Source: Trichomonas vaginalis G3 (Eukaryota; Parabasalia; Trichomonadida; Trichomonadidae). From it: 64,000 nt of DNA. The stretch lies in assembly GCF_026262505.1 (NCBI RefSeq), contig NC_067206.1, positions 2,356,001 through 2,420,000 on the forward strand. The letters are read 5' to 3'. Under the pieces are notes generated by a model. That model searched no databases and was not told where the DNA came from. It saw only the letters and a program-made list of their open reading frames with translations. A program made the position numbers and the translations under genes. Position 1 is the first letter of the stretch. Each line of letters opens with the position of its first letter. Of this stretch, positions 29,205-39,819 are shown piece by piece.

Positions 29205-29213
29205 TCACTTTCC
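29205..29213 (+). promoter_or_regulatory. Inr-like initiator of the multi-CAP gene
   Basis: TCACTTTCC lies 19 nt before the ATG at 29226 and fits the trichomonad initiator pattern TCA-Y-T, with the A as likely transcription start. It supports both the start codon chosen and the assignment to a trichomonad. Confidence 0.55.
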
Positions 29214-29225
29214 AAACAAATTGGA

Positions 29226-31719
29226 ATGACTAGCGATAGTATAATATCCAAGATAACATTATTCCTAAATACATTTAGAACAGAAAACCAAGAAGGTATT
29301 ATTAACAAAGGAACTCTAAATTCTCTCGCTAAAAACCAATTAAAAAACCCCGATGAATTTAACATTAAAGAATCAAAAAGTTCCATTCGCAAATGGTTCA
29401 GGGATAGTATCCAATATAAAGAACCTTTTATCTGGATCAGGTCAGGAGATTCCGAAAAATTCAAAATGACTGATTTTCAAAATTTCATAAAAAATGACCA
29501 GGAAATTGTTGACTTATTAGGTAGTGATTACACCCATTATGGAATTACATTGTCAAGGAAGCAAAATCATTTCGATATCATTCTAATATTAGCAAAAATG
29601 AACTCAGAAGAGTTAATTAATACTACAATCATCCAAACATACATCAATGCGATCGATAGATTAAGACGAATTTCGAATTGCAAAAAGATAGAATGGTCCG
29701 AATATTTATATCAACTTTCCATGAAACAGCTAAAAAATAATATTAAGAACAACAACCTGTCAGCACAAAACAGTGTTGAAAAATACATTAGTGATTTTGT
29801 CAAGAATTTCAAAACGGGATACGTTCAAAAAGAAGGAGATTTAGAAGATGTTATGAAGTATTGTTCACATTGGAGTACTGATGACCAATTCAGGAATGAT
29901 GCAATTGGTGATTATGATAAATTTGGAATCAACTGGATTATCAATGAAAACGGTTTTACAATTTTCTATATTTTTTCGAAGAAATTAGATAAATCAAAGG
30001 AAACAAAGGAATCTCAAAGAAAAGAGAATACTACAGAAAACAAACCAAGCAAGAATACTAATGAAGCAAACACAACTCCTAAACCAACAATGAATGAGAA
30101 TAAAAGTAATCCTAAACCAACAATGAATGAGAATAAAAGTAATCCTAACCAGCCTTCACCAAGAAATCCAGTTTCAAAGATATCTGTGAAAAAGATGGAA
30201 TCTACAAACCGACAAGAGAAACCAGAGAATTTACCAAGCGTCTCATCCAGAAGAAAATCAATAGATGGACCCAGCCAAACAAATCCAACAAAGAAAATCG
30301 TTGTAAGTTCCACCAAAGCTAATGAAAATCAAAAAGTTGATTCTCCAAAACAAGATAATGCAGCAAAGAAAAATGAAAAGCCAAATGAAATTCAACTTTC
30401 TCACCAACCATTGGACACTTCTCATTCACAAGTTATTCCTCTAACAAACAATGTTTCTCAGGATTTCTCAGTTAATAAACCAATTTCTCGTAGTGAGGAA
30501 ACTTTTATTGTGAACAATGAAAGCTTTTACCCATATTCTTATGATGATGTGTTCAAGATCCTTGATCAATTCAACAAAATGAGAATTGCCAAAAAGTTCA
30601 AGCCAATGACATTTTCAAAAGAATATAGTGACATCATTCAAAAAACTTTGGAAGAAAACTATACAAGCTTACAAAACATGAATTCTGAATGGAGGAAAAA
30701 GGTCCAAGATGAAATTTCATCAAAGCTTCTAAAGGAATGTTATAAACAAGAATTTCATTATAACTGGTAGTGGTCATAGAAATCCATTAATTGATCATGC
30801 ATATAAATCATTGTCTGATGAAAGTGAATGTCCAGAAGAAAAATATTCACATATTGCTCTTGGCGCAGCAATAAAAGGAACTGGTCATGCAATTGTCATA
30901 CTATCAATAAAAATGTATACTCCAAATATCAAGTTGATCACATCAAGAAATGAAATGACGCTTCTCAGTCTGAAATTAACTAATGAATTTCGCGCTTCTC
31001 AAGGAAAACCTCCACTCTCTCTTAGCTTCGAATTATGCGGAATTGCGCAGCCTCATGCCGACTGGATGCTTGAAAATTCAAACATGAGCCACCATGGATG
31101 CGAAGAGAGATTCAAACAGATGTCAAGAAATTCAATGGCAAGTGAAAATGTTGCAGTTAATTCTTACATTGATTTTCCTGTCGAAAAAGTTATTAATCAA
31201 TGGATTAACTCTCCTGGACATAGAGCAAACATGCTGTCCAATACATCATCATATGGCTTTGCTTACGCAACAGACGGAATCTATTTCTATGCTATCCAAT
31301 TATTCAGCCAGTATTTTGTTCCAAATAAGAACATATTTACCTCAAGATACGAGCTCACACTACAGGCTTTGAATCTTATTAATGATTTTCGCGAAAAGAA
31401 TGGAAAAATGCTGCTCAAATTAGATAATGATTTATGCGGAATTGCCCAACAACAAGCTGATTATATGCTTCAAAAAGGTGATTGCGATCTCTCTTGTATT
31501 AATGAGAGATATAAGCAAATGAAACCTTTTAAGTCTGTTAGGGTAGTTGTAGGATACCACGCTGGCCAGGAAAATTTTGTTGAAGCAATGGTGAAAGGAT
31601 GGATTGAAGAACCCAATAACAGAAAATCAATACTTAGTAATTCTTCTTCTTATGGTTTTGCTTATTATACTGATGGATATAATTTCAGTGGCTTGCAATT
31701 TTTTGTTGAATATATGTAA
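29226..31719 (+). CDS. multi-domain CAP/SCP-superfamily protein (about five CAP modules)
   Basis: As written here there are two open frames, 29226-30770 (514 aa) and one ending at 31719. Copy B reads across the junction without a stop, so this is probably one host gene of about 830 codons. I see CAP-like modules at about 29241-29600 (ending YTHYGITLSRKQNHFDIILI), 29630-29990 (ending KFGINWIINENGFTIFYIF), 30540-30925 (ending AIKGTGHAIVILSIKMY), 30940-31320 and 31335-31716. The fourth is canonical: LTNEFRASQGKPPL, the His of MSHHG, ASENVA, and NSPGHRANML. A Lys/Asn/Pro linker with a TPKPTMNENKSN repeat divides modules 2 and 3. CAP proteins are often secreted and surface-active in parasites. No signal peptide is obvious. 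Confidence 0.7.
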
Positions 31720-32129
31720 ATTGTTAATTTTTGAATTCTTTTATTGTTATTTCGTTTAATAAGCGGAATTATACCAATTATTACATTTGAAGAAATTCAC
31801 AGCTAAATCTATTACATTGTATAAATCCACACCAATAAAATGCTTAATCAACAAAAGATCAAATTGGTTTTAAGCTACATACAATGCTATTGGATTCATT
31901 CATAAACCACTTAACTAGAATGGCTCTTCCTAGGCTAGATTTGTTTGCGTTTTATGATTTATTTTATTTATCGGCGCTACAATCCGATAATTATTGATAT
32001 AAAACACAATCAAAATGTCACTTTTAATATCGGCAATAAGGTACCACCAAATACTTAAATACAAACGATACCCTAAAAATGTGCTATAATAAAATTTCAA
32101 TGTTTGATTGAATTGACCTATTTTAGATT
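31720..32129. other. host intergenic DNA, no gene seen
   Basis: About 410 bp of AT-rich DNA between the CAP gene and the acid phosphatase gene. Nothing is recognisable apart from the promoter region of the latter. Confidence 0.5.
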
Positions 32130-33287
32130 TTGCTAATTTTATCGACTTTCTTAGCTATTCAGCTTTCCGAATATTGTGAAGCACCTAAAAAGACACCAAC
32201 GCCACTTACGAACATGACACTTATTTATGCTTCAATCATGACAAGACACGGCCATCGTACACCTGAATCTGCTTTATTAAATATAACACAGAGAGGTAGA
32301 TGGTATTGCGATGAAGGAATCGAACTTTATAGAGAGGACGAAGAGCCATCGTTTTTGATTCATACAGGCACATATAATCCGTCAAATTATTCGTTTTTAC
32401 CTAATTGTCAAGGTGGTGACTTAACAACCATCGGAAGACGTCAGCTTAGAAATCTTGGCTCACTGTATAGAGAGTATTACATCGATAAACTTCATCTTCT
32501 TTCTAAATATTACAACGAAACTGAATTTTATGCCAAGTCCTCACCCGTAGATAGAGCGTTCAAGAGTGCTTATGAATTTGTAAATGGATTTTACCCTCCA
32601 GAATTTACAAAACAACATATCCACGTTGATGCTGGATTATCCAGAGCAAATCCATTGAATTTAGATGTACAAACATGCGAAGATTACAAGAAAGTTCGCA
32701 CTGATTTCAGAAACGGACCAACTTACAATGAATATCTTGAAAAAGTTTGGCCTATACTCGAACCAGCTGCCAAAATATTCAATCTTACTAAGACAGTTCC
32801 GCACTTGCGTTATTTATGCAGCTGGACCACAGCTTTCAACTGTGCAACTGATGCTCCAAGGCCAGACTTTTTCACAAAAGAATTTGTCGAAGCTTGCCTT
32901 GGCGAACAGGTAATTTCCAAGTTTGGCGTTTACAACTCGAGCAAATACGGAAGTATCGGCGCATCTCCTTTATTCAGGATGTTCTTCCATGATATCGAGA
33001 CATCTATTCAAAGTGGAAGAAAGCTCATCTACTACAGTGCTCATGATGCAACAATTGCTTCAATTTTGACATTCCTCAAGAAATTTTCTAAATTTGTGCC
33101 TCCGTACGCTTCCCACTTTGTAATTGAGCTGTATAGAGATGAAAACACTTCAAAGAACTATCTTCGCTTCTTTATTAACGGTGAGAATTTCAAAGTCGAA
33201 GGATTTGATGACTATCTAGTCCCATACGATGAATTTAAAGAGAGAGCACTTCCGAAGTTAGTTTATTGTAAGAATATTCCAGTCTAA
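32130..33287 (+). CDS. histidine acid phosphatase (secreted or lysosomal)
   Basis: A 385-residue frame of the histidine phosphatase branch 2 family. The catalytic motif RHGHRTP is at residues 39-45 and the proton-donor HD is in YYSAHDATIAS near 304. The enzyme cleaves phosphomonoesters through a phospho-His intermediate. The N-terminus (LILSTFLAIQLSEYCEA) looks like a signal peptide, so the product is likely secreted or lysosomal. The start is a problem: the frame opens with a TTG directly after an in-frame stop, and no ATG in this frame precedes the signal sequence. Either a base is misread nearby, or the start has been lost. Copy B differs by a 2-base insertion just upstream and does not solve it. 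Confidence 0.85.
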   Translation: MLILSTFLAIQLSEYCEAPKKTPTPLTNMTLIYASIMTRHGHRTPESALLNITQRGRWYCDEGIELYREDEEPSFLIHTGTYNPSNYSFLPNCQGGDLTTIGRRQLRNLGSLYREYYIDKLHLLSKYYNETEFYAKSSPVDRAFKSAYEFVNGFYPPEFTKQHIHVDAGLSRANPLNLDVQTCEDYKKVRTDFRNGPTYNEYLEKVWPILEPAAKIFNLTKTVPHLRYLCSWTTAFNCATDAPRPDFFTKEFVEACLGEQVISKFGVYNSSKYGSIGASPLFRMFFHDIETSIQSGRKLIYYSAHDATIASILTFLKKFSKFVPPYASHFVIELYRDENTSKNYLRFFINGENFKVEGFDDYLVPYDEFKERALPKLVYCKNIPV

Positions 33288-33673
33288 TTATATATTTATT
33301 AAATAATTTTATTATTTCGATTATTTTTCTTATCATTCTTCAAAATTTTACTTAGCTATAATAAGAATTTCATACATTCAAAATAAAGACTTATGATTCT
33401 TTTCAAGCAATATTTTTGTATCAAAATAGATCCAAATTTGAACACAAATTGAAGAGGGGCATTCAGAATAAGAGACCAATACCAAGAAATAAACAATTCC
33501 TCAGATCTCTCAATCATACTGTCGTTCACAATTCCAAATGACAAAAATGTGTGCATTGAAAAAAAAATCTTCCCAAAAAAACAAATTTTAACGGTTACAT
33601 GATGTATACAAATAATTCAATAACAATAGTGATTTCAGAGAAATAATCATCGTTTTCTCTCAAAAAAATTTAA
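33288..33673. other. host intergenic DNA, no gene seen
   Basis: About 385 bp, AT-rich, with no open frame or repeat of note. It must hold the promoter of the efflux-carrier-like gene. Confidence 0.5.
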
Positions 33674-33881
33674 ATGGGTAATCTCTACACCGACCTTCTA
33701 CAGGTTGGTGCGAGTATGCTGATTCTTATTGGTATAGGATGGTTACTCCAGAAACTTCAAATCGTTACCGCTGCAGAATTTGGAAAAGCAAATAAATTAT
33801 GTTCAAAAGTCGGACTTCCATTCTTAATGTTTAATACATTTGTTAAACAAACGATTAAAAATTTATCATGGTGGTCTTTAT
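33674..33881 (+). pseudogene. auxin-efflux-carrier (PIN-like, AEC) family transporter, cut by a Maverick
   Basis: The frame opens MGNLYTDLLQVGASMLILIG and continues with WLLQKLQIVTAAEFGKANKLCSKVGLPFLMFNTF. This is the typical first two membrane segments of AEC-family permeases, including the GLPFLMF signature region. After about 60 codons the host sequence ends and a family 2 Maverick begins at 33882, so the gene is inactivated here. The rest of the gene is not in the window. In trichomonads this family is present in several copies; substrates are unknown. Confidence 0.75.
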
Positions 33882-33965
33882 AGTTAGTATGGTTATGTTG
33901 GGTACTGTGGCACTGCGCGCCTCCGTACACCACTTAACGGTTTTGACACTTTACGAAACCGGTAA
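33882..33965 (+). repeat. Family 2 left terminal repeat, copy 1
   Basis: It opens AGTTAGTATGGTTATG and contains a possible hairpin between GGGTAC and GTAC-ACC. It is alignable with 51095-51180 but clearly more divergent than the genes behind it. Confidence 0.6.
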
Positions 33966-34111
33966 CGTATATTTTACAACACAAACGACAACACTAACTT
34001 AACCTTAAATATTTACAAAACCACCACCCACTTCACTTCACTAACGAACTCACTAATGTAAAAAAATAAACGTTCTCACTATCGTTCTCACTAACGACTT
34101 CACTAATGTTC

Positions 34112-34396
34112 TCATAAATTTTCCTCAATATCTTCATCATCAGTGTTAACCCTATTGTAGTCATACTTGAAGCCATAAACTTTCTCTAACTTCTTAACGT
34201 ACAATTTACATAACTTACCTTCGTCATCATATGGTTTAATGATATAACTATTTCTATCTTTATACACAGTCAATGAAAAGTCAACTGGTCTCGGATGTAT
34301 TTGAAAGAACATGTTATGCTCAGGAAGGAAGAATAAATGTTTAAATGTATGTTTGTTATATTTTTCGATTTGTATGAGTTGCTTTTGTTCTGTCAT
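34112..34396 (-). CDS. conserved family 2 protein (94 aa)
   Basis: An open frame from an ATG with the leader box TTTTTATTTGGATGTAA before it. A beta-rich central part (HLFFLPEHNMFFQIHPRPVD; FSLTVYKDRNSYIIKPYDDE) is followed by an acidic end (DDEDIEENL). It is nearly identical to 51258-51542, with differences around residues 9-12. First gene after the left terminal repeat. Function unknown. Confidence 0.65.
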   Translation of the reverse strand: MTEQKQLIQIEKYNKHTFKHLFFLPEHNMFFQIHPRPVDFSLTVYKDRNSYIIKPYDDEGKLCKLYVKKLEKVYGFKYDYNRVNTDDEDIEENL

Positions 34397-34496
34397 TTAC
34401 ATCCAAATAAAAATTTTCAGTAAAATAAAAAATAAACTTAAAAATTAATTATATCACCACCCTCACACGTATGAAAACATAGCACAAAAATAAATT

Positions 34497-34550
34497 TAGG
34501 TGAAGTGGTGAGATCTCACCTCTTTTTTCACCTGTTTTTTCACCCTGTTG
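34497..34550 (+). repeat. Family 2 intergenic palindrome/direct-repeat module
   Basis: TTAGGTGAAG, then the perfect palindrome GGTGAGATCTCACC, then direct repeats TTTTTTCACCT and TTTTTTCACCC. Other copies are at 51641-51694, 60131-60180, 61841-61913 and 62968-63015. Confidence 0.85.
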
Positions 34551-34561
34551 AATTCATTGCT

Positions 34562-34796
34562 TTATAACTCTCTTCCTTTCTCCAACTCTTCTAACTTCTT
34601 CTAAGTTCAGCAATGTTGTCCTCATGAAGTTTAATCTTCCTTAATATCCTTCTCTATCTAATGGTTGCTTTATCTTTCTAAACTGAACTCTACCATCCTT
34701 CATAGTATGAATGTAAAAACCTTCTGGAATAGTTCCTGATTTAATGTATTCTACCAAAAACTTTTGTTTCATTGCTTCAGTGACTTTAGTCGTCAT
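34562..34796 (-). pseudogene. small family 2 protein, broken
   Basis: It corresponds to the gene at 51707-51939 and opens with a helical segment (EAMKQKFLVEYIKSG), then a beta hairpin (GFYIHTMKDGRVQFRKIKQP). It may bind nucleic acid; not recognised. About one break. Confidence 0.45.
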
Positions 34797-34845
34797 TTCA
34801 ATCAAATAAAAATTTTAATATTAAATAAAAATAACGTTATTTTTT

Positions 34846-35286
34846 TCAGTAAGGAAACGCAGGAGTTTTACGATTTATTTGAGGAGTAGGTTCTGGTTTA
34901 AATGTTGGAGTCGGTTTAGGAGTTGACTTTTGAACAGGAGTTTGTACTTCCATAGGTTCAGGAGTCATTGAAGGTTTTGCTTGTGAAGGTGTTGGAGTTT
35001 GTTTAACTTCAGCTACTTCAGTATTATTTACAACATTTGCTTTATTTCTTTTCAACATCATAACTGCTCCTGCTGTAGCTAGCAAACCTAGTGGGAGACC
35101 ATATTTTATATAAGGACTTGACCAAATGCTATTTTTGACAGGAGCTGGTGGAACACCTAACCTTGGTGAGACTGCTCTTTGCCATTGTGCAGCTCGTAAG
35201 AAATATTCAATAGGTGCTCCATAATCGTTTGGTAAAGTTTGTTTCACAGATGGTGAAGGTTCACGAGAGCTTGATGAAGAACTCAT
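34846..35286 (-). CDS. membrane protein with Pro/Thr-rich tail (146 aa)
   Basis: An open frame. A Ser-rich start (MSSSSSSREPSPS) is followed by a helical region and one membrane segment (YGLPLGLLATAGAVMML, about residues 70-86). The rest is a Pro/Thr/Lys-rich tail (TPKPTPTFKPEPTP). It is placed next to the capsid gene in both family 2 copies, so a virion membrane or minor capsid role is plausible (inference). Confidence 0.65.
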   Translation of the reverse strand: MSSSSSSREPSPSVKQTLPNDYGAPIEYFLRAAQWQRAVSPRLGVPPAPVKNSIWSSPYIKYGLPLGLLATAGAVMMLKRNKANVVNNTEVAEVKQTPTPSQAKPSMTPEPMEVQTPVQKSTPKPTPTFKPEPTPQINRKTPAFPY

Positions 35287-35316
35287 TTATAAGCTTTAAA
35301 AATAAACGTTCATCCT

Positions 35317-36319
35317 TTATTCCTCACTGTCGTCCGTAGCTAAGTTATAGTCATCTAATCTTATTATTGGGATTCCATTAGCACGCACCTGAATGGCAAA
35401 GCAACAATCCCTCATAAATCCAATAAGTGGCTTTGGTACATTTTCAGTTGCTAGTTCAATAGGTCCTTTAACAGACAATTTGTATGTTATTGGAGCAGTA
35501 GATATTTGACCTTGCTGGAAGCAAAAGTCCACTTCTGTTGGAAAACCACATAAGAAATGTGTGTTGTCATAGCTATCCCATTTATGTTCCACACTACCAT
35601 CATCCACCAATGACCTCATAACATCTTCATTAAATCCTATCATATCATTGTTTGTATTGCAGGCGTTCGCAACCATTTCATAAAATACAGGTCCATATGA
35701 TTTTTCAGGTTCTGCAGGCATATTTCCATAAGCTCCCATGGAAAGCTGAAGATATTTAAACTTAGGGTTCTCAAAATTAACATAATAGTTGTCTTTCTTT
35801 CTAAATAGTGCCCAAATACTTTTAACATTAATAGGCGTATAAGCTGCTGTAAATGTTGCACTTGAACTATCTGTATTCTTTGAGAATGAACCGTCCATAG
35901 GAATCCAATCCATAACTTTAACAGGAAAACATAAAGCCTCGTTTGTATAATGTTCTACAAGTTCTGTATAAATGTTAGGGTCTAAAGAGAATGACTTTGG
36001 ATGAATGAAACATTCATTAAAATCCATCTTTGTTCGAAATAGTTGCTGGGTTACAGTTGTAATAGTAACTGTTCCACTAGCTTCTACTGCCTTCGTTATC
36101 ATAGTGAATGGTTCATTCCATGGAACAAATTTATTTGTCGGTGGATTTGAATCTGAAGCAAATGCAACTTTAAGAGTTGGATTGAAAGCAATGATATCAT
36201 TTACAGATATAGATGTGCATTGTAAGGCGTCGCTACTGAACTTTACTTTAAGCTGAATGTTTCCTGCAAAAGCTGGAATAAATCGAATAGCTTCTAATGG
36301 AAGGAATCTTCTACTTGAG
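35317..36319 (-). pseudogene. major capsid protein (double jelly roll), family 2, C-terminal part
   Basis: It matches the C-terminal two thirds of the family 2 capsid protein at 52475-54044, from RRFLPLEAIRFIPAFAG to its end. Because of the junction at about 36313-36319 the frame continues into family 1 coiled-coil sequence up to 36510. The resulting 397-residue open frame is a chimera, not a natural gene. Confidence 0.7.
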
Positions 36320-38281
36320 GTTAGTTCCCAAAGGAAGGCGACTTGTTCGTTTCCTTCAGGCTCTTCTAGCTGTTGTTGCTGAACTATTTCTTCCATGTCT
36401 GGTTGTATCTGAACTTCTTCCTGTGGAGTTTCTTGTACCTCATCTGCTGGCATTTCATATATTCCGAGACCGTTTTTAAACAATTCCCTATTTAAGTCAT
36501 CTGCATTCATAAGCCTTTCTTCTTTCGTTCGCGTCTCTATTTTTTACGCGTTTCATTGAAGATAGTTGAATCATCATTTAGCTCGACACAAAAATCTCGG
36601 AGTAAATTCGTTCATGTCATTTGGATGATATGCTATTAATCATATCCCTTTGCGAGCTTGTATTTTCCAGGTTTGAAATTATATCCGATTTGGTGTTGAG
36701 CCATAAAGCTAAATAGGTTCGGGTCAGTATTTCCTCCTTTGAACTTTCTAATAGCTTCTTTATATCTGTCACTAAAGTCAAGAGTATCTGGGTAACCATA
36801 GTCTTCCTTAAGCATTTTTAAGAATTCTTGGTTTCCTTGTTCTCTACTTCTTTTATGTCCTTGCTCTGTTTGTGGAGGTGGTTGTTGTGCAGGGTTTTGA
36901 ACTGTTGGTTGTGGTGTAGTGTTTTGAACTGTTGGTTGTTGTGTTGGTTGTTGTTGTTGTTGTGCTGGATTTTGAACTGTTGGTTGTTGTGTTGGTTTTG
37001 GGCATGCCTGTGTCTGTGTCCATGTGACGAGTGTAAATGTTTTAGGTATCCTGGTGCAGGTGCTTCTCTTGGGGTGTTTGGTGGTATATAAATCCCAACA
37101 GCTGGCACATATGTTCCACCAGCTGGCACATATGTTCCATCTGCAGCGTAATGTCCTACCTGACTTTTCGTTTTTTAAGAAAGCATTTACTAGGTCTGTT
37201 TTGGTCTGTTGTAACTCTTTTTCTTGACTTTTCACACAGTTGCTCTAACGGCGTCATAGGCACTTTGAACTGCCTGTCTCGTTGCTGCATCTGTATTTTC
37301 GTCATATTTTGTTGCTACTTCTTTTAACTCTTTGTCGAAACCTTCAGACTTCAGTTTCTTCCAGATGAGAAGTCGTTCACTTGTTTCACCTTACTATGAA
37401 GAGCTTCGAAGGCGTTTCTTAAGTCAGCATTTGTTAAAGCTTCATTTGAACTGTCTTCATCCGCTTGTATTTTTGTCCTTATGACCCTATAAGCTGAGCT
37501 GCTTTAGCGTTGGCTTTGGGCATCTAACCAGTCATTGTTAGCTTTTATATATTCTGCGCTTTTCATTGCCTTTTGCATGGCTGCGTCGTTATTTTTACTT
37601 TCTTGTGCTAAGTTTTCATACTGTACCGGTTTGGTTTTGCAACTGTAAAAGTTTTTCTGCCTTTACAGTTGCTTCAAACTTCTTTTTTATACTCATCGCT
37701 ATCCATATATGTCTTCAGGGCTTTTTGTTTTATCTCTTCATCTTTCAGTACTTTATATCGAGTGTATGGTTTTTCAAATTTATGGACATCTTGTTCCATT
37801 TTTGCTACTTCTTGCTGCTTTTCTGACACTTTTTTCGCATATTCCTACTGTACTTAGTTTTTCAGTTGTTCTTCTTTCTTCTTTTTCTCTACGTTTAACT
37901 CATTGAGTTTCTTTGTGTGTCTGTCATATTTCTAGTTCTTTTTCTTTTCACCTATTTGCTTCTGTATTGTCTATGTTTGACTTTTTGACATCTGCTATTG
38001 ATTTTTGAGTGAGCTCAAAATTCATTTGACTTTGAGGGTTATAAGCTGTTCGTCTGCAGCTCCACCATAGCCTGCCATTTTCGCTTAAAAGTGCCGCCTC
38101 TTAAACCTCCACTCTGTGCACCAATAACTCGGTTAAAAAGCATAGGGTTGCTTGACATTTGTTGCAACATAGTGGGTCATTCATCATTTGTTGTTGCAAC
38201 TGTTGTTGTGGTGTCATTTTACTATGGGATGTTTCAATGCTCCCTTCCTCTTACGTATATTCTTACGTAGCTTACGTGCAT
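36320..38281 (-). pseudogene. coiled-coil virion-type protein, copy B, partial and broken
   Basis: N-terminal part of the same gene as 23615-26828 and 46372-49735, with the basic head, coiled coil, PAGG repeats, His patch and Pro/Gln repeats recognisable. It is truncated by the junction at 36320 and broken many times. Confidence 0.65.
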
Positions 38282-38715
38282 TTTTAAGTGAAGTTAAAAA
38301 CGGTTTTTGACAGATGTTTATATGACACTTTTTGTTTAGCACAAAAAACTACTCGGTCAAAGTGTTGTCAGTTTTGTAAAATATTTGTTATATCGTTCTA
38401 TAATATTTTTTTAAATACTCAAATATATACTTTAGAAAAGTGGGTCTATCTCTATGAGCGTTGACGATAGACCATTATTTGTTCGAGCAAATATATACTA
38501 TCGTATGTTAAAAATATTTTGACAAGTGTAAAGTATGTGTAAGCTCCTTTCTGTCAAAAGTTTGTCCGAGGTGAAAAAAGTATATATAGAAAAAAAAAAA
38601 ACGTTTATAGTTCATTCAATATTTGAGATGGAACGTTTGCCAACGGTAACTATTAAATAAAATAAAAAAATAGAGGGGGTTACGTATGACGAAAACGGTT
38701 TATTTTAAACTTTCT

Positions 38716-39720
38716 ATGAGTAGTCCGAAAAAAACAGTTTATTTTTGTCTAATGGCATTCGCTAGTGTGTTCGCTCCAAATTCACCTGAAGAAATGCTTG
38801 CAGACTTTCAGCGCCACAAGGTTTAGAGCCTCAATATCAAACTGGCAGCATCTACACATTCTCCAAGCAGAACAGACAATTCAAATTCAAATTTGTCCTG
38901 CAATTCGCTCAATCCAAAGCCACTTTCACTACCAAAAACAATACCAAACGAGCTCCGTATTACAAAGAAACACAGCAACGCTGAACTACGCAAAATACTA
39001 CTCAGATTGTCTGAAGAATACTTCAATTCAAAGCCAGAAGAAAGAGTTGCTGCAACTTTTAACAAAGAATATTGTGAAACAACTCAACAAAGTTCTTGCA
39101 GACTTTACCAAACTACAAAAGAAACACCTGACCCATTCGAATTAGGCGACACAATTGTCAACTATTTTCCAACAATAACAAAGATAGTGTTTGACAGAAC
39201 TATATGTCAGCTTATTGAAAGTCTTCACCCAAAGCTGCAAAAAAAAGTCGAACAGTTTTGTGTCGAATTCAAATTAAAGAGTTACGGATATCAGGATGAC
39301 GAAGAAGAACGTGAGTACGGACAAGAAACAGCAAATGGCAATGTCTTAGCTCACTCAACCCCAAGTTCAAAACATTATTTTACTCAGACAACAACACAAT
39401 TCAAGTACGCAAAATTGCTATTCATTTCGTTAACAAGCAGAAGACATTGAAGAAGGAGACTCTATCTCAGTTTATGTTTGCTACTCGCAAGTTTTTCAAG
39501 GACGAATTTGGAGGACCAATTCTCATGCATGTCTTCAAGCCACATCAGCAACTCTACGTTGAAACTGAAATAACACTCATGCATGGAATGTATCTCAAGT
39601 TTGAAAGCCAATTTGGAAAACACATACAACATTTGGCTTTCATACATTCAATTCGATACACCAGATGACTTTGATGTTGAAGAAGAAGACTCTACTCAAG
39701 AAGATGAACCACAAGACTAA
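38716..39720 (+). pseudogene. cargo protein, copy B, broken
   Basis: Second copy of the 334-residue cargo gene at 27263-28267, with the same ends but broken several times. Confidence 0.65.
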
Positions 39721-39737
39721 CAATTTTCCGAATAAAA

Positions 39738-39819
39738 ACTTCATTATACTAAACATCTTCAGGGCTAGAAGGGGCGCAGCCCCTGGAAGCCCCACTACCT
39801 TTTTTTTTTTTTTTTTTTT
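39738..39819 (-). repeat. Right terminal inverted repeat, copy B
   Basis: Same sequence and hairpin (GGGGC, GCCCC) as 28283-28366, followed by TATGAT at 39820-39825. Confidence 0.8.

Larger units (their letters stand above)
33882..36319. mobile_element. Maverick/Polinton element, family 2, left-end fragment
   Basis: It starts AGTTAGTAT, as does the second family 2 copy at 51095, and the AG start is usual for Polintons. It carries, in the same order as that copy, a 94-residue protein, a small protein, a membrane protein and the C-terminal part of the major capsid protein. It stops abruptly at about 36313-36319, where family 1 sequence begins. Only about 2.4 kb is present. The coding parts look nearly whole. 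Confidence 0.8.
36320..39819. mobile_element. Family 1 Maverick right-end fragment, copy B
   Basis: Repeats the right part of the 3944-28366 element: part of the coiled-coil gene, the cargo gene and the terminal repeat, ending with the same TATGAT flank at 39820. It is more broken than either other copy (very roughly 30 breaks), mostly by scattered single-base indels. This is more like raw sequencing error than age. Confidence 0.75.

Noticed and set aside
30300-30312. GTAAGT as a possible intron 5' splice site in the CAP gene
   Set aside because: Trichomonad introns need a longer conserved 5' motif and a fused branch/acceptor motif (ACTAACACACAG), which I do not see. The frame also continues without need of an intron.
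30014-30316. 100-codon reverse frame, repeated at 41459-41761
   Set aside because: Antisense shadow of the Pro/Asn/Lys linker of the CAP gene; Gly/Leu/Phe-rich with no domain.
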